Shown here piece after piece: positions 1 through 9,060 of a stretch of DNA of 64,000 bases. The notes under the pieces are model-generated. The model was not told the DNA's origin and made no database searches. It was given only the letters and a program-made list of their open reading frames with translations. Position 1 is the stretch's first letter. Each line of letters opens with the position of its first letter. The stretch is from positions 248,001-312,000 of the forward strand of contig JALEGL010000014.1 of assembly GCA_022763185.1 (NCBI GenBank), in the 5' to 3' direction. The position numbers were made by a program, and so were the translations under genes. The DNA comes from a bacterium (GTDB lineage Bacteria; Bdellovibrionota_G; JALEGL01).

Positions 1-119
1 AGTCTACATGCATAGAGCAACTGAAAAACTATTTTTAAGGGTCTTATAGCTTGCAAGCTTTTAATATAATAAAATGTTTGTAGTTGCCATTGATAGAAGA
101 TTTTTTTTATCGTTGACAT
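1..119 (-). CDS. Partial ORF, N-terminus of the next gene in the polysaccharide operon
   Basis: An ATG lies 15 bases past the end of the ABC ATPase gene on the same strand. From it a frame stays open to the window edge, giving 39 residues beginning MSTIKKIFYQ. It is short, but its placement as the next cistron of a tightly packed operon supports it. No Shine-Dalgarno is obvious, so translation may be coupled to the ATPase gene. The visible residues are basic and aromatic and show no recognisable motif. A further glycosyltransferase or transporter gene would fit the context, but function cannot be assigned. Confidence 0.45.
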   Translation of the reverse strand, partial: MSTIKKIFYQWQLQTFYYIKSLQAIRPLKIVFQLLYACR

Positions 120-133
120 AAATGAGCGTATTC

Positions 134-871
134 TTAGCTGGATTGTTCATACTGTTCAATAACGTCTTTAGGGTCGCCAAAAGCCTTACTGACGCCTTTT
201 TCAATCCATAAAACTTTGTTGCATAAATTTAAAATTGTATCACGGTTATGAGATGTGATGATAGCTGTTGAGTCTGTGTGTTGAATTTTTTCTTTTAAAG
301 CAGCAGTTGATTTTTTCTTAAAGTCACGGTCACCTACACCCAAAACTTCATCAACAAGTAGAATATCAGGTGTAAGCATGAGAGCTGTTGAAAAACCCAA
401 CCTTGATTGCATTCCTGATGAGTAGGTTTCAACTGGATCATCAATAAAGTTTTCTAGTTCGGAAAATTCTATGATTTTATCCATCGAAGCAATGATTTTC
501 TTTCGTTCTATTCCAAGAGCTAAACCTAAAAGCATAATGTTTTTTCTGCCACTTAGGTTTTTCATGATCCCTGTATTAATGGTTAAAAGCATTGCTTTAT
601 TATTATAAGTATTAACTGTTCCTTTATCCGATGAAATAACGTCTCCAATAAGAAGCAGTGTTGTGCTTTTGCCTGCACCATTGTTGCCAACAATGCCAAG
701 AACATCACCTTTGTTAATTTCAAAGCTTACATCTTTAATAGCCCAGTGACCTTTAGGACTATTAAAAATATTTTTTATAAAGTTTTTGCGATGTTTTTTA
801 TAAAAAACACCAACATGGTCAAAAGTCACTGCTGGAGTCGTTGTTTTTTTATTAGAGGGCAATTTTTGCAT
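134..871 (-). CDS. ABC transporter ATP-binding protein, polysaccharide/O-antigen export (Wzt/KpsT type)
   Basis: This 245-residue cytoplasmic ATPase is expected to power export of a lipid-linked or capsular polysaccharide with the permease encoded just upstream. The Walker A motif GNNGAGKS is at residues 62-69, the signature SSGMQSRLGFS at about 151-161, and the Walker B LLVDEVL at about 171-177, followed by the H-loop ITSHNRD. The wording of these motifs is typical of the Wzt/KpsT/TagH branch. The protein ends soon after the H-loop, so it lacks the C-terminal carbohydrate-binding domain of long Wzt proteins. That favours a KpsT-like exporter. The gene overlaps the permease gene by 20 bases, which suggests translational coupling. 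Confidence 0.9.
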   Translation of the reverse strand: MQKLPSNKKTTTPAVTFDHVGVFYKKHRKNFIKNIFNSPKGHWAIKDVSFEINKGDVLGIVGNNGAGKSTTLLLIGDVISSDKGTVNTYNNKAMLLTINTGIMKNLSGRKNIMLLGLALGIERKKIIASMDKIIEFSELENFIDDPVETYSSGMQSRLGFSTALMLTPDILLVDEVLGVGDRDFKKKSTAALKEKIQHTDSTAIITSHNRDTILNLCNKVLWIEKGVSKAFGDPKDVIEQYEQSS

Positions 872-1610
872 ATTTTTTATCCAGTTTTTTTATGATACTA
901 TAACCTGCTACATAAAATATAAGTCCGCTCGACAGTAAAAGTGTTATGGTATAGAGCGTAGGAGGTGTACCCTTCATGATAAGATCACGAAATGCTTGAA
1001 TGCTTAAAGCCAAAGGATTTAGGTTAACAATAAAGTCATATTTTTCTGGTACTCTAGATAAGTCAAAAATCACACCGGAAGGGTAAAAGCCAAGTCTAAT
1101 AAACAGGCCTACAATTATTTTTAAATCAACAAAATAGGGCAAGACAGATGACAAAAGCGTTGATAAACCCAGTGAAAAAATAAATTGAGAAAAGATTAAG
1201 ATTGGCAAGTATAAAATATTTTTAAACACAGGATAGCCAGATAAGCCATAAACTATAACAATTAATGAAAGGATAATTAGAAATTTTACAGCATAAAAAA
1301 CACATTCAATCCACGGAAAAATAATTTTGGGTAAGTTGATTTTTTTATATAAACTTTTAGCCGCATACAAGCTGCTGGTACCAGAAGAAACAGAAGATCC
1401 AAACCATTTCCAGGTTACTATGCCAATAAATAAAAAGTAGATGTAGTCGTCTTCGCCACGATTTAATATAAGCTTAAAAACCAAGTAATATATCGTCACC
1501 AACATTGCAGGCTCAAGAACCCACCATAAATAACCAATATAGTGGTGAATAACCTCATCTTCTAATTTAGCTCTAACGTTGAACAGTATCAAGTCTTTTA
1601 GCTTTGACAT
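852..1610 (-). CDS. ABC-2 type permease, polysaccharide export (Wzm/KpsM type)
   Basis: This 252-residue inner-membrane protein has about six hydrophobic segments and the family's usual length. The N-terminal stretch IGYLWWVLEPAMLV is the hallmark of Wzm/KpsM/TagG permeases. The conserved region with FYPSGVIFDLSRVP and NPLALSIQAFRDLI follows near the C-terminus. It would form the channel through which the polysaccharide crosses the inner membrane, driven by the overlapping downstream ATPase gene. It sits between a large glycosyltransferase gene upstream and the ATPase downstream on the same strand, so the four minus-strand genes at this end look like one export and assembly operon. Confidence 0.9.
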   Translation of the reverse strand: MSKLKDLILFNVRAKLEDEVIHHYIGYLWWVLEPAMLVTIYYLVFKLILNRGEDDYIYFLFIGIVTWKWFGSSVSSGTSSLYAAKSLYKKINLPKIIFPWIECVFYAVKFLIILSLIVIVYGLSGYPVFKNILYLPILIFSQFIFSLGLSTLLSSVLPYFVDLKIIVGLFIRLGFYPSGVIFDLSRVPEKYDFIVNLNPLALSIQAFRDLIMKGTPPTLYTITLLLSSGLIFYVAGYSIIKKLDKKYAKIAL

Positions 1611-1672
1611 AAATCACCATCTATACTAGTTTTTTCAATTGATCAACTCAAGTAGCTGAACTCAATAGAAAC

Positions 1673-3877
1673 CTAATTTTTAACATATACATTCTTAATA
1701 TCTGTATAATAGCTTAGCTTATTAAAAGCTAGATTTTTGCTAACCAATGCAGTCTGATTTGAGTGAAATAGCTGTTTTTCACTGACGTTCCATGTATGTA
1801 TAGATTTTTTATGGCGTACGGCGCAGCAGTTGAAAATACTGGTCGAAAAAGGTTGAATGCCAAGTTTTAAGAACTTTTTAATAAAGTCAGAGTCTGTTCC
1901 TTTGGTTAGACCTTCTGAAAACTGACCAACTTCAAGCCATTTTTTGTAGCTGAATGCTAAAGTACAACCTGACACGTGAAAGGTAAAATTGTATGGCTTT
2001 TTTTTAATAGAGCGCAAAAAAAGTGTGTTGGAGTTATGTGAATAATAAAAAATACAAGCTTTACCTACAAGTGTATCAAGTTGGTTAATGTAAGGTATTT
2101 GTTCGTGAACATATAAAGGAGAATAGTAATCGTCATCGTCAAATTTAAAAATAATATCATCACTTTGTGAAAATTTTTTGATTGCTTGGTTTAAACACAA
2201 ACCCAAGTTATTTTTTGTATCCACCCGTATAATTGAATAATTATCAATCTTTGCTTTTTTGAGTTCAGAGTTAAAATAGTCTTGTGTATCTTCCTTACAG
2301 TTATCAACAATACTTAGGTGTTTGTTTTTGTATTTTTGTCGATTGAAATTGTTGAGGCAGTTTTGAAAAAATTCTTTTCTATACACAGAGGTTACAATAT
2401 GAGCTCTTTTTTTTTCATCATTATGTTGTAAGAGCTCAACAGGGGGAGGTAGTAAGACTTTTGAATTTAAAATTGAATCAGAGATTAGGTTTACAGTACA
2501 GTTTTGAATAATTGAATTTAAATTTTTTTCTTTGAGTGGCTTATAAACTTGTTTCAAATAATCACTTTGCAAAGAAGAAATATTTAAGTATGGTGCTGGA
2601 AAAGATCGTAGAATAGGATTAAAAGCCATTTTTAGCTGAGTGTGTTTACCATGAAAACGTTTATAGTTATTAATATAGCGAGTTCGAAGAATATTTTTTT
2701 TCTTACTATTAGGGGCGTTGACACCCAAGGTTTTACTTTTTGTTAATGATTTGTTGTGTAGACGAGCGTAGTAAAAAACATCATTAATTACTTTAACATC
2801 AGTTTTGCTTTCTTTGATTCTTGATAGGTATTCAGAATCTCCACCGACTTTTACAGTATCAAAAAAACCTACTTTATCTATTATGTCATGCTTAATAAAA
2901 AGCGTGATAAGACTAAACCGCTGAAGCGCAAGGGGACTTGCAGGTAAAAAAACTGGCGACCCTTCTAAGTTTACTCTTATATGATGACCGACCAAAGCAG
3001 ATGCATTACCTATTTTCTTTAAAGAAAGTTCTATTCTATCAAATTTAGAAATATCATCAGAATCATGAAAAGTAATGTAATCACCTTTGGCATGATTCAA
3101 ACCTGTATTTCGACAATAATAGGTTCCTCTGTTCTTATCTAAATGAAAAGTTTTTATGTTTCTATGTTTTGTAGCAATCTGATCAATTATGTTCTTGGTG
3201 TTATCTGTTGAGCAGTCATTGACAATAATTAACTCTATGTTTTTGTGGCTTTGTTTAAGGATAGAATGAATTGCATTGGCAATATAATCTTCGTCATTAA
3301 ATACGCTTAATATAACTGTTACCAAAGGTGCTCGTGTATGTTCTGAAAATTGATACTGCACTGTTTTATTGTTAAGTCTAATTTTTTGGTTATCATCGAG
3401 GTTTATTTCTGGTGATAACGATTTAACTAATGATTTAACTGCTTTGGGGTGTATAAAAGTTTTATTAGAAACACTTTTTTGATTGCTGTCATAAAGATAC
3501 AACCAGGAATATTTAATATTTTGGATGAGGCTAGTGAGTATAATAAACTCACTAGGAGTTAATGGTTGGTCTGATGATAGTCTTAGAGTATCAAAACTCT
3601 TTTTAGAAAAGTTTATTGAATAATTAATAAGCTTTTGATCATAGTTATTTTGAGTAGACCTAACAGTTATAATAGAGTGTTTATATAAAGCTTGCTTACT
3701 TTTGATAACATAGATCTTTAAGTTATAGAAAAATGAAATATTAAATAAAGCTGAAAGAGTTTTGTTTTTTATAGCTCTATAGCGTTTTTTGGGTATGTGG
3801 ATAAGAAACTTCCAAAGTTTTCTCGGCTCTTTGATTGCTTGGAAAAAAATAATTTTTAAGATGTAGATTTGCTTCAT
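1673..3877 (-). CDS. Two-domain family 2 glycosyltransferase
   Basis: This 734-residue protein carries two GT-A type domains. The first runs from about residue 184: VTVILSVFNDEDYI, then IELIIVNDCSTDNT, then the metal-binding FHDSDD near residue 271. The second begins near residue 490 (RAHIVTSVYRKEFF) and has the FKFDDDDYYS acidic motif that would bind the nucleotide sugar. The first 180 residues are lysine-rich and unassigned. Such two-domain enzymes often build alternating linkages of a capsule or O-chain. It is the first gene of the minus-strand operon that continues into the ABC exporter. Acceptor and sugar donor cannot be read from the sequence. Confidence 0.85.
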   Translation of the reverse strand: MKQIYILKIIFFQAIKEPRKLWKFLIHIPKKRYRAIKNKTLSALFNISFFYNLKIYVIKSKQALYKHSIITVRSTQNNYDQKLINYSINFSKKSFDTLRLSSDQPLTPSEFIILTSLIQNIKYSWLYLYDSNQKSVSNKTFIHPKAVKSLVKSLSPEINLDDNQKIRLNNKTVQYQFSEHTRAPLVTVILSVFNDEDYIANAIHSILKQSHKNIELIIVNDCSTDNTKNIIDQIATKHRNIKTFHLDKNRGTYYCRNTGLNHAKGDYITFHDSDDISKFDRIELSLKKIGNASALVGHHIRVNLEGSPVFLPASPLALQRFSLITLFIKHDIIDKVGFFDTVKVGGDSEYLSRIKESKTDVKVINDVFYYARLHNKSLTKSKTLGVNAPNSKKKNILRTRYINNYKRFHGKHTQLKMAFNPILRSFPAPYLNISSLQSDYLKQVYKPLKEKNLNSIIQNCTVNLISDSILNSKVLLPPPVELLQHNDEKKRAHIVTSVYRKEFFQNCLNNFNRQKYKNKHLSIVDNCKEDTQDYFNSELKKAKIDNYSIIRVDTKNNLGLCLNQAIKKFSQSDDIIFKFDDDDYYSPLYVHEQIPYINQLDTLVGKACIFYYSHNSNTLFLRSIKKKPYNFTFHVSGCTLAFSYKKWLEVGQFSEGLTKGTDSDFIKKFLKLGIQPFSTSIFNCCAVRHKKSIHTWNVSEKQLFHSNQTALVSKNLAFNKLSYYTDIKNVYVKN

Positions 3878-3964
3878 TACATTTAGTTAGTTTCCCAGAT
3901 GAGAATTCACTAATAATTGAAATTACTTGTTTTTACAACAACTTTTCATTATTTAGGAAGATCT

Positions 3965-5029
3965 ATGATTGAAAGTGCTTTAAAAGCTAAACTTGAACAG
4001 CTTACACATTCTAATGCGCTTAGGGATCCAGTACTTTTTACTGAGTTTTTACATGCGCGTAGAACAAGGTCAGAAAATAACAAGTATTTTATAGAGCTGG
4101 ATAAAATCAACTTTGATGACATTGCTAAAAAAAGTGGTGTAAAATATCCAGAAGTTTATAAAATATACAGTAATGCAAGTCAGATTGTCTTATCCGAGTT
4201 GCCAGAACATGTGGTGATTAAGCCAATCAACTTGGCTTCAGCTCACGGTGTTTACCTTTTAAGCAAACAGGGCGATAAGTGGTTTGACACTTTTACTCAG
4301 AAAAAATACACTGAAAAACAAATTGTTAATAGTCTCATTCACTGGACAAAACATAAACCTAAAGAAGACAGACAGGTTATTGCTCAGCAATATATATGGA
4401 ATGATGGTGATGGAAATATTAGTATTCCTTGCGACTATAAAATATACACTTTTGGAGACAATATTCCGTTTATTTCCAAAGTTGATAGAGATCATGGTTC
4501 AGTCTTAAGTTTTTACGGCGACGACTTTAGTGACTTTGATTTTAAAAGAAATTTTGCTACGCATTTGCCAAAGTTTACTAAAAAGCATGTTGTATCAGAA
4601 AAGCCTGCTAGATATAAAGAGTTGCTTGAACTTGCTAGAAAAGTATCTCATTATATGAAAGATCCTTTTATGCGAATTGACTGTTACTCTGACGGTGAAG
4701 AGGTTTATTTGGGAGAAGTGACACCCTGTCCGGGAGGACCTTACTATGGCAGACAATTCGCCTTTTCGTATGAATTTGATAAAAAACTTGGTGATTTATG
4801 GAGCAATGAGTTGAAAAAATTAAACTTGCCAAAGCCTAAAGTTTTGGGCTATCCGCCGGTTGTATTAGATATGCGAGATGTTATTGCCGTTCAAAAAGAA
4901 AATGAGCGTTTAAGAAAAATATACAATAATGTTGGATTCATTATCGATAATCCGCTATTAAGGGCATTGCCGTTTTTAAAGAAAAAGCTGTACTTTTTAA
5001 AACCCTTGTACAAACGTATATTTAAGTGA
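3965..5029 (+). CDS. TupA-like ATP-grasp protein, polysaccharide locus
   Basis: This protein (354 residues from this start) resembles the TupA-like ATP-grasp family, named after a teichuronopeptide biosynthesis protein. Features seen are LPEHVVIKPINLASAHGVYL (nucleotide-binding lysine region), IAQQYIWNDGDGNISIPCDY and FMRIDCYSDGEEVYLGEVT, which supplies the acidic metal ligands. Such enzymes would join an amino acid or other carboxylate to an amine on a sugar polymer. The open frame extends back to a TTG at 3917. I chose the ATG at 3965 because AGGAAG sits directly upstream with normal spacing. It is divergent from the glycosyltransferase gene and precedes the nucleotide-sugar dehydrogenase gene. 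Confidence 0.75.
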   Translation: MIESALKAKLEQLTHSNALRDPVLFTEFLHARRTRSENNKYFIELDKINFDDIAKKSGVKYPEVYKIYSNASQIVLSELPEHVVIKPINLASAHGVYLLSKQGDKWFDTFTQKKYTEKQIVNSLIHWTKHKPKEDRQVIAQQYIWNDGDGNISIPCDYKIYTFGDNIPFISKVDRDHGSVLSFYGDDFSDFDFKRNFATHLPKFTKKHVVSEKPARYKELLELARKVSHYMKDPFMRIDCYSDGEEVYLGEVTPCPGGPYYGRQFAFSYEFDKKLGDLWSNELKKLNLPKPKVLGYPPVVLDMRDVIAVQKENERLRKIYNNVGFIIDNPLLRALPFLKKKLYFLKPLYKRIFK

Positions 5030-5060
5030 AAATATATTAACAATGAGCAGATGATAGACA

Positions 5061-6353
5061 ATGTTAAGCGAAAAAATTAAACAAAAAAAAGTGACTGTTG
5101 GCGTTATTGGCCTAGGTTATGTTGGATTACCCTTAGCGGTTGACTTTTCTAAAGCAGGGATCAATGTTTTGGGTTTTGATGTTTCAGAAGCAAAATGTGA
5201 TTCTATCAACAATGGCAGTTCATATGTCGAAGACATATCTGATAACGATTTAAATACAGCTATTTCAACGGGTTTTTTAAAAGCAACAACAGATTTCACT
5301 GAATTAGCCAATGTTGACTGTATTAGTATTTGTGTGCCAACACCTTTGGTTAAAACACAAGATCCTGACATGTCATACATCATGGCTGCGTGTAACAATA
5401 TTTCTCAGCACTTAAGAAAAGGTCAGTTGATTGTCTTAGAATCAACAACTTATCCTGGTACGACTGAAGAAGTCTTGAAAACCATGGTTGAAGAGGCAGG
5501 TTTTGAAGTCGGTAAGGATGTTTTTGTCGCCTTTAGTCCGGAAAGAATTGACCCAGGTAATAAGGTTTATCAATTGCATAATACACCAAAAGTCATCGGA
5601 GGGATTACTGCCAACTGTTTAGAGGTTGCATGTCAATTGTATCAAATAATAGTTGAGCAAGTTGTTCCGGTGTCTTCAGCTAAAGCAGCTGAAATGGTCA
5701 AGTTATTAGAAAATACATTTAGATCAGTCAATATTGGTTTGGCCAATGAAGTAGCCCAAATGTGCCATGTTTTAGAATTGGACAGCAATGAAATTATCAA
5801 TGCAGCAGCGACCAAGCCTTTTGGCTTTACACCGTTTTACCCAGGGCCTGGATTGGGTGGCCACTGTATTCCTATTGATCCACACTATTTATCTTGGAAA
5901 CTTAAAACTTTAAATTATGAAACACGTTTTATTGATTTGGCTTCAAAAATTAATACGGAAATGCCGGAGTTTGTGGTTAATTTGGCGGTTGATAAGCTAA
6001 ACAGCATGCAAAAAAGTGTTAAAGGGTCAAATATATTGGTGGTTGGAGCAGCTTATAAAAAAAACATTTCAGACTTAAGAGAGTCTCCAAGTTTAGATAT
6101 CATTAAACTTCTTTTGACTAAAGGAGCCAACATAATTTACCACGATCCTTATGTTAAAACTTTAAAAGTTGACGGTCATGAGTTTGTTTCGTGTGAGTTT
6201 GACAGCGAACTTATTGCAAACCAAGATTTATGTATTGTTTCTACATGGCATGATCAATTGGATATTCGTTTACTTATAGATCATGCAAACTCAATTATTG
6301 ATGCCAGAAATGCAACAGCAGGTTTCAACGATCCAAAGATTTGTAGAATATAA
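5061..6353 (+). CDS. wbpA: UDP-N-acetyl-D-glucosamine 6-dehydrogenase (WbpA type)
   Basis: This 430-residue NAD-dependent enzyme oxidises C6 of a UDP-sugar to the uronic acid. The Rossmann motif VIGLGYVGLPLA is at residues 15-26, the central region has VLESTTYPGTTEE and FSPERIDPGN, and the catalytic cysteine is Cys269 in GLGGHCIPIDPHY. The C-terminal UDP-binding domain has VVGAAYKKNISDLRESP. The PGNKVY and GHCIPIDPHY wording matches the UDP-GlcNAc branch (WbpA/TviB) better than UDP-glucose dehydrogenase. That fits the wbpB/E/D homologues nearby, although this gene alone is on the plus strand. It ends 4 bases before the convergent decarboxylase gene. Confidence 0.88.
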   Translation: MLSEKIKQKKVTVGVIGLGYVGLPLAVDFSKAGINVLGFDVSEAKCDSINNGSSYVEDISDNDLNTAISTGFLKATTDFTELANVDCISICVPTPLVKTQDPDMSYIMAACNNISQHLRKGQLIVLESTTYPGTTEEVLKTMVEEAGFEVGKDVFVAFSPERIDPGNKVYQLHNTPKVIGGITANCLEVACQLYQIIVEQVVPVSSAKAAEMVKLLENTFRSVNIGLANEVAQMCHVLELDSNEIINAAATKPFGFTPFYPGPGLGGHCIPIDPHYLSWKLKTLNYETRFIDLASKINTEMPEFVVNLAVDKLNSMQKSVKGSNILVVGAAYKKNISDLRESPSLDIIKLLLTKGANIIYHDPYVKTLKVDGHEFVSCEFDSELIANQDLCIVSTWHDQLDIRLLIDHANSIIDARNATAGFNDPKICRI

Positions 6354-6357
6354 TTGA

Positions 6358-7308
6358 TTATATATCATTTTTGAAAAAATCAATGGTTTGATCTAAGCCG
6401 TGATTTAAGTTGGTTTTTGGCATCCAACCAATGTCCTGCTTAACTTTTTTCAAAGAGGGTTTACGTTTACTTGGATCATCTTTAGGCATTGCCAGAGATT
6501 TGAGTTGAAGCTTGGGATTTATTTTTTCAATAACAATGTCTGCCAATTGTTTAATGCTGTACTCAGTGTCGTTTCCTAAATTGTATGGCCCTGTTAGCTC
6601 AGGTTTGCTGTGCATAACCTTGATCATGCCGTCAATTAAGTCGTCAACGAAACAAAAGCTTCGGGTTTGTTGTCCATTCCCATAAACGGTTAAATCATTC
6701 CCTTTTAAAGCTTGTACAATAAAGTTAGAGACAACGCGACCATCTTTAGGGTTCATGTGTGGCCCATAGGTATTAAAAATACGCACAACTTTAATTTTTG
6801 TTCCATGCATACGATAATGATCAAAAAACAAGGACTCTGCACAGCGCTTGCCTTCATCATAACAAGCTCTTATACCAATAGGGTTAACATTACCCCTATA
6901 AAGCTCTTCTTGTGGGTGCACTGTGGGGTCCCCATAAACTTCGCTTGTGGATGCTTGTAAAATGGTAGCGTCGTGAGCGTTTGCCAAATTGAGCATGTTG
7001 ATTGCACCTAAAACGGATGTTTCTGTGGTAAAGATGGGGTCAGATTGATAAATGGGTGGGCTTGCTGGACAGGCTAAATTATAGATTTGATCGATAGCTT
7101 TTTCACTTTTAAAGGGCTGTCTAATGTCATGTTCAATGAGTGTAATGTTTTTTTGTGATTGCAGCCATTCAATATTTTTTGGATAGGCTGAAAAATAATT
7201 GTCCAAGCAGGTGATGTGATAATCTGCTTGCTCAAGGAGTGTTTTAACTAAATTGATACCCAAAAAACCGGCAGCACCGGTAACAAGTACATGCTTCATA
7301 CTTTTCAT
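6358..7308 (-). CDS. UDP-glucuronate decarboxylase (UXS-like, SDR family)
   Basis: This 316-residue extended SDR enzyme probably converts UDP-glucuronate to UDP-xylose. The NAD-binding motif TGAAGFLG is at 10-17, and the catalytic Tyr150 and Lys154 are in ACYDEGKRCAE. The distinctive NLACPASPPIYQSDP and RIFNTYGPHMNPKDGRV stretches are characteristic of UXS. Two in-frame ATGs (7308 and 7299) are possible. It is the last gene of a four-gene minus-strand run (wbpB-wbpD-wbpE-uxs) with small gaps or overlaps. An NAD-dependent epimerase with another substrate is the alternative, but the UXS-specific motifs make that less likely. Confidence 0.88.
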   Translation of the reverse strand: MKSMKHVLVTGAAGFLGINLVKTLLEQADYHITCLDNYFSAYPKNIEWLQSQKNITLIEHDIRQPFKSEKAIDQIYNLACPASPPIYQSDPIFTTETSVLGAINMLNLANAHDATILQASTSEVYGDPTVHPQEELYRGNVNPIGIRACYDEGKRCAESLFFDHYRMHGTKIKVVRIFNTYGPHMNPKDGRVVSNFIVQALKGNDLTVYGNGQQTRSFCFVDDLIDGMIKVMHSKPELTGPYNLGNDTEYSIKQLADIVIEKINPKLQLKSLAMPKDDPSKRKPSLKKVKQDIGWMPKTNLNHGLDQTIDFFKNDI

Positions 7309-7343
7309 TTAACAGCTTGTGAAAAAAAGGTACATTTGTTGAA

Positions 7344-8462
7344 TCAATCAAAGAAATTTTTTATGGCCTGTACAATATAGTTTAAGTTATCCTGTCCCAA
7401 CTCTGGGTAAATGGGAATAGCAAAACTGCTTAAAGCACAATGCTCAGCTACCGGGAAGTCGCCTTTTGTATAGCCTAAATCAGTAAAACACTTCTGAAGG
7501 TGCAAGGGCAAGGGATAATAAAGTGCTGTAGCAATGCCTTTATCTTTTAAATGTTGGCATAAAGAGTCTCTTTGTTCTGGGGCTACTTGCAGCATATACT
7601 GATTAAAAACATGCGTATTATTGTCTTTTACTTTTGGAAGTTTGAGCTTGGGTATGGTGTTTAAACTTTCTTGATAAAAAGCAGCATTCTCTTGGCGTTT
7701 TTTTGTCCATGCATCTAAAAATTGTAATTTTTCACGTAATACAGCTGCTTGCAGGGCATCTAAACGGAAGTTACCGCCAATATATTGGTGGTAGTATTTT
7801 GGTTTGGACCCATGGGCTCTAAGCACACGCATTTTTTCAGCCAAATCTTCATCTTGGCAGCTGATGAAACCTGCATCACCAAAGGCGCCCAGGTTTTTTG
7901 CTGGAAAACAGCTGAAACAGCCAATGTCTCCCATGGAGCCTGCAGCTTTGTTGCTTTGAGAAGCGCCAATCGCTTGAGCAGCATCCTCAATAACTTTAAG
8001 CTTGTATTTATGCGCTATGGCTAAGATTGGAGCCATGTCTGAGCATTGACCAAAAAGGTGGACTGGAATAATAGCTTTGGTTTTATCTGAGATGTAAGGT
8101 TCAACCTTATCTGTATCAATATTAAAGGTATCAGGGTCGATATCTACAAAAACAGGTTTTGCACCCAGGCGTGAAATAGCGCCTACGGTAGCAAAAAATG
8201 TGTAGGGGGTAGTGATGACTTCATCTCCAGGTCCAACACCTAAAGCCATCAAAGCCAAAATCAAAGCATCACTACCGGAAGAAACGCCAATAGCATACTT
8301 TGAGTGCGTGTAAAGAGCGACTTCTAGTTCAAAGGTATTGACTTCTGGACCTAAGATAAAGTGCTGGGAACTCAAAACGCGTTCAAAAGCTTTATCAATG
8401 TGCGGTTTGATCTGTTGATACTGCGCTTTTAAATCCAGTAAGGGTATGTTTTTATGATTCAT
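7344..8462 (-). CDS. wbpE: DegT/DnrJ/EryC1/StrS sugar aminotransferase (WbpE type)
   Basis: This 372-residue PLP enzyme transfers an amino group, usually from glutamate, to C3 of a 3-keto nucleotide sugar. The PLP lysine is Lys189 in CFSCFPAKNLGAFGDAG. The phosphate-binding GVSSGSDALILAL lies near residue 59, and the EDAAQAIGA aspartate (about residue 160) pairs with the pyridine nitrogen. Neighbours match the oxidoreductase WbpB and acetyltransferase WbpD of the same pathway, so a 3-amino-2-acetamido uronic acid product is likely. Its start overlaps the end of the acetyltransferase gene by 11 bases, implying coupled translation. Confidence 0.88.
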   Translation of the reverse strand: MNHKNIPLLDLKAQYQQIKPHIDKAFERVLSSQHFILGPEVNTFELEVALYTHSKYAIGVSSGSDALILALMALGVGPGDEVITTPYTFFATVGAISRLGAKPVFVDIDPDTFNIDTDKVEPYISDKTKAIIPVHLFGQCSDMAPILAIAHKYKLKVIEDAAQAIGASQSNKAAGSMGDIGCFSCFPAKNLGAFGDAGFISCQDEDLAEKMRVLRAHGSKPKYYHQYIGGNFRLDALQAAVLREKLQFLDAWTKKRQENAAFYQESLNTIPKLKLPKVKDNNTHVFNQYMLQVAPEQRDSLCQHLKDKGIATALYYPLPLHLQKCFTDLGYTKGDFPVAEHCALSSFAIPIYPELGQDNLNYIVQAIKNFFD

Positions 8463-9060
8463 GATGATTGATTTCTAAGCCATGTTTTCCCAAGTCATAA
8501 CTTAAGTGACAACTTGAGCAGGTCAGTTTATCTTTGCCAGGGTTAATTCTATGGCCACAAACACACATCCAACCTTTATGCTTTGCAGGGTTACCTACAA
8601 CCAAGGCATGGTTGGGAATGTCATGCAAGACAACACTTCCAGCACCAACAAATGCATATTGTCCAATGGTGATGCCACATCTTATGGTGGCATTGGCGCC
8701 GATTGTGGCGCCTTTCTTTACTCGGGTTTGTATAAATTCTTCTCTACGGTTAACCTCGCTTCTTGGATGTAAAACATTGGTAAATACCATGGAAGGACCA
8801 CAGAAAACAGCATCTTCCAAAATCACACCATCGTATATGGACACATTGTTTTGAACTTTGACGCCATCTCCAATTTTTACCTGGCTGTGGACTACAACAT
8901 TTTGACCAAAATTGCAGTTTGCACCAATATCCGCTCCAGACATGATATGACAGAAATGCCATATTTTAGTGTTTGATCCTATATTTGCGCCATCATCAAT
9001 ATAGCTTGAGGGATGGGCAAAAAACGTTTGTTGTGTATGTTGATCAGACATAATAATCAT
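8452..9060 (-). CDS. wbpD: Nucleotide-sugar N-acetyltransferase, left-handed beta-helix (WbpD/WlbB type)
   Basis: This 202-residue hexapeptide-repeat acetyltransferase runs from about residue 15 through many imperfect I/V-G-X-X-X-X units (GANIGSNTKIWHF, GVKVQNNVSIYDG, IGANATIRCGITIG). It should acetylate the 3-amino group made by the adjacent aminotransferase. The C-terminus holds a small zinc-ribbon-like tail with CVCGH and CSSCH, seen in many WbpD relatives. The ATG at 9060 is preceded by AAGG at good spacing, and its first bases overlap the stop of the upstream oxidoreductase gene. It also overlaps the downstream aminotransferase gene, so all three are probably made together. Confidence 0.88.
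   Translation of the reverse strand: MIIMSDQHTQQTFFAHPSSYIDDGANIGSNTKIWHFCHIMSGADIGANCNFGQNVVVHSQVKIGDGVKVQNNVSIYDGVILEDAVFCGPSMVFTNVLHPRSEVNRREEFIQTRVKKGATIGANATIRCGITIGQYAFVGAGSVVLHDIPNHALVVGNPAKHKGWMCVCGHRINPGKDKLTCSSCHLSYDLGKHGLEINHHES

Noticed and set aside
8534-8854. Plus-strand frame of 106 residues opposite the acetyltransferase gene
   Set aside because: The repeat structure of the acetyltransferase gene keeps the opposite strand open; no independent evidence for a gene.
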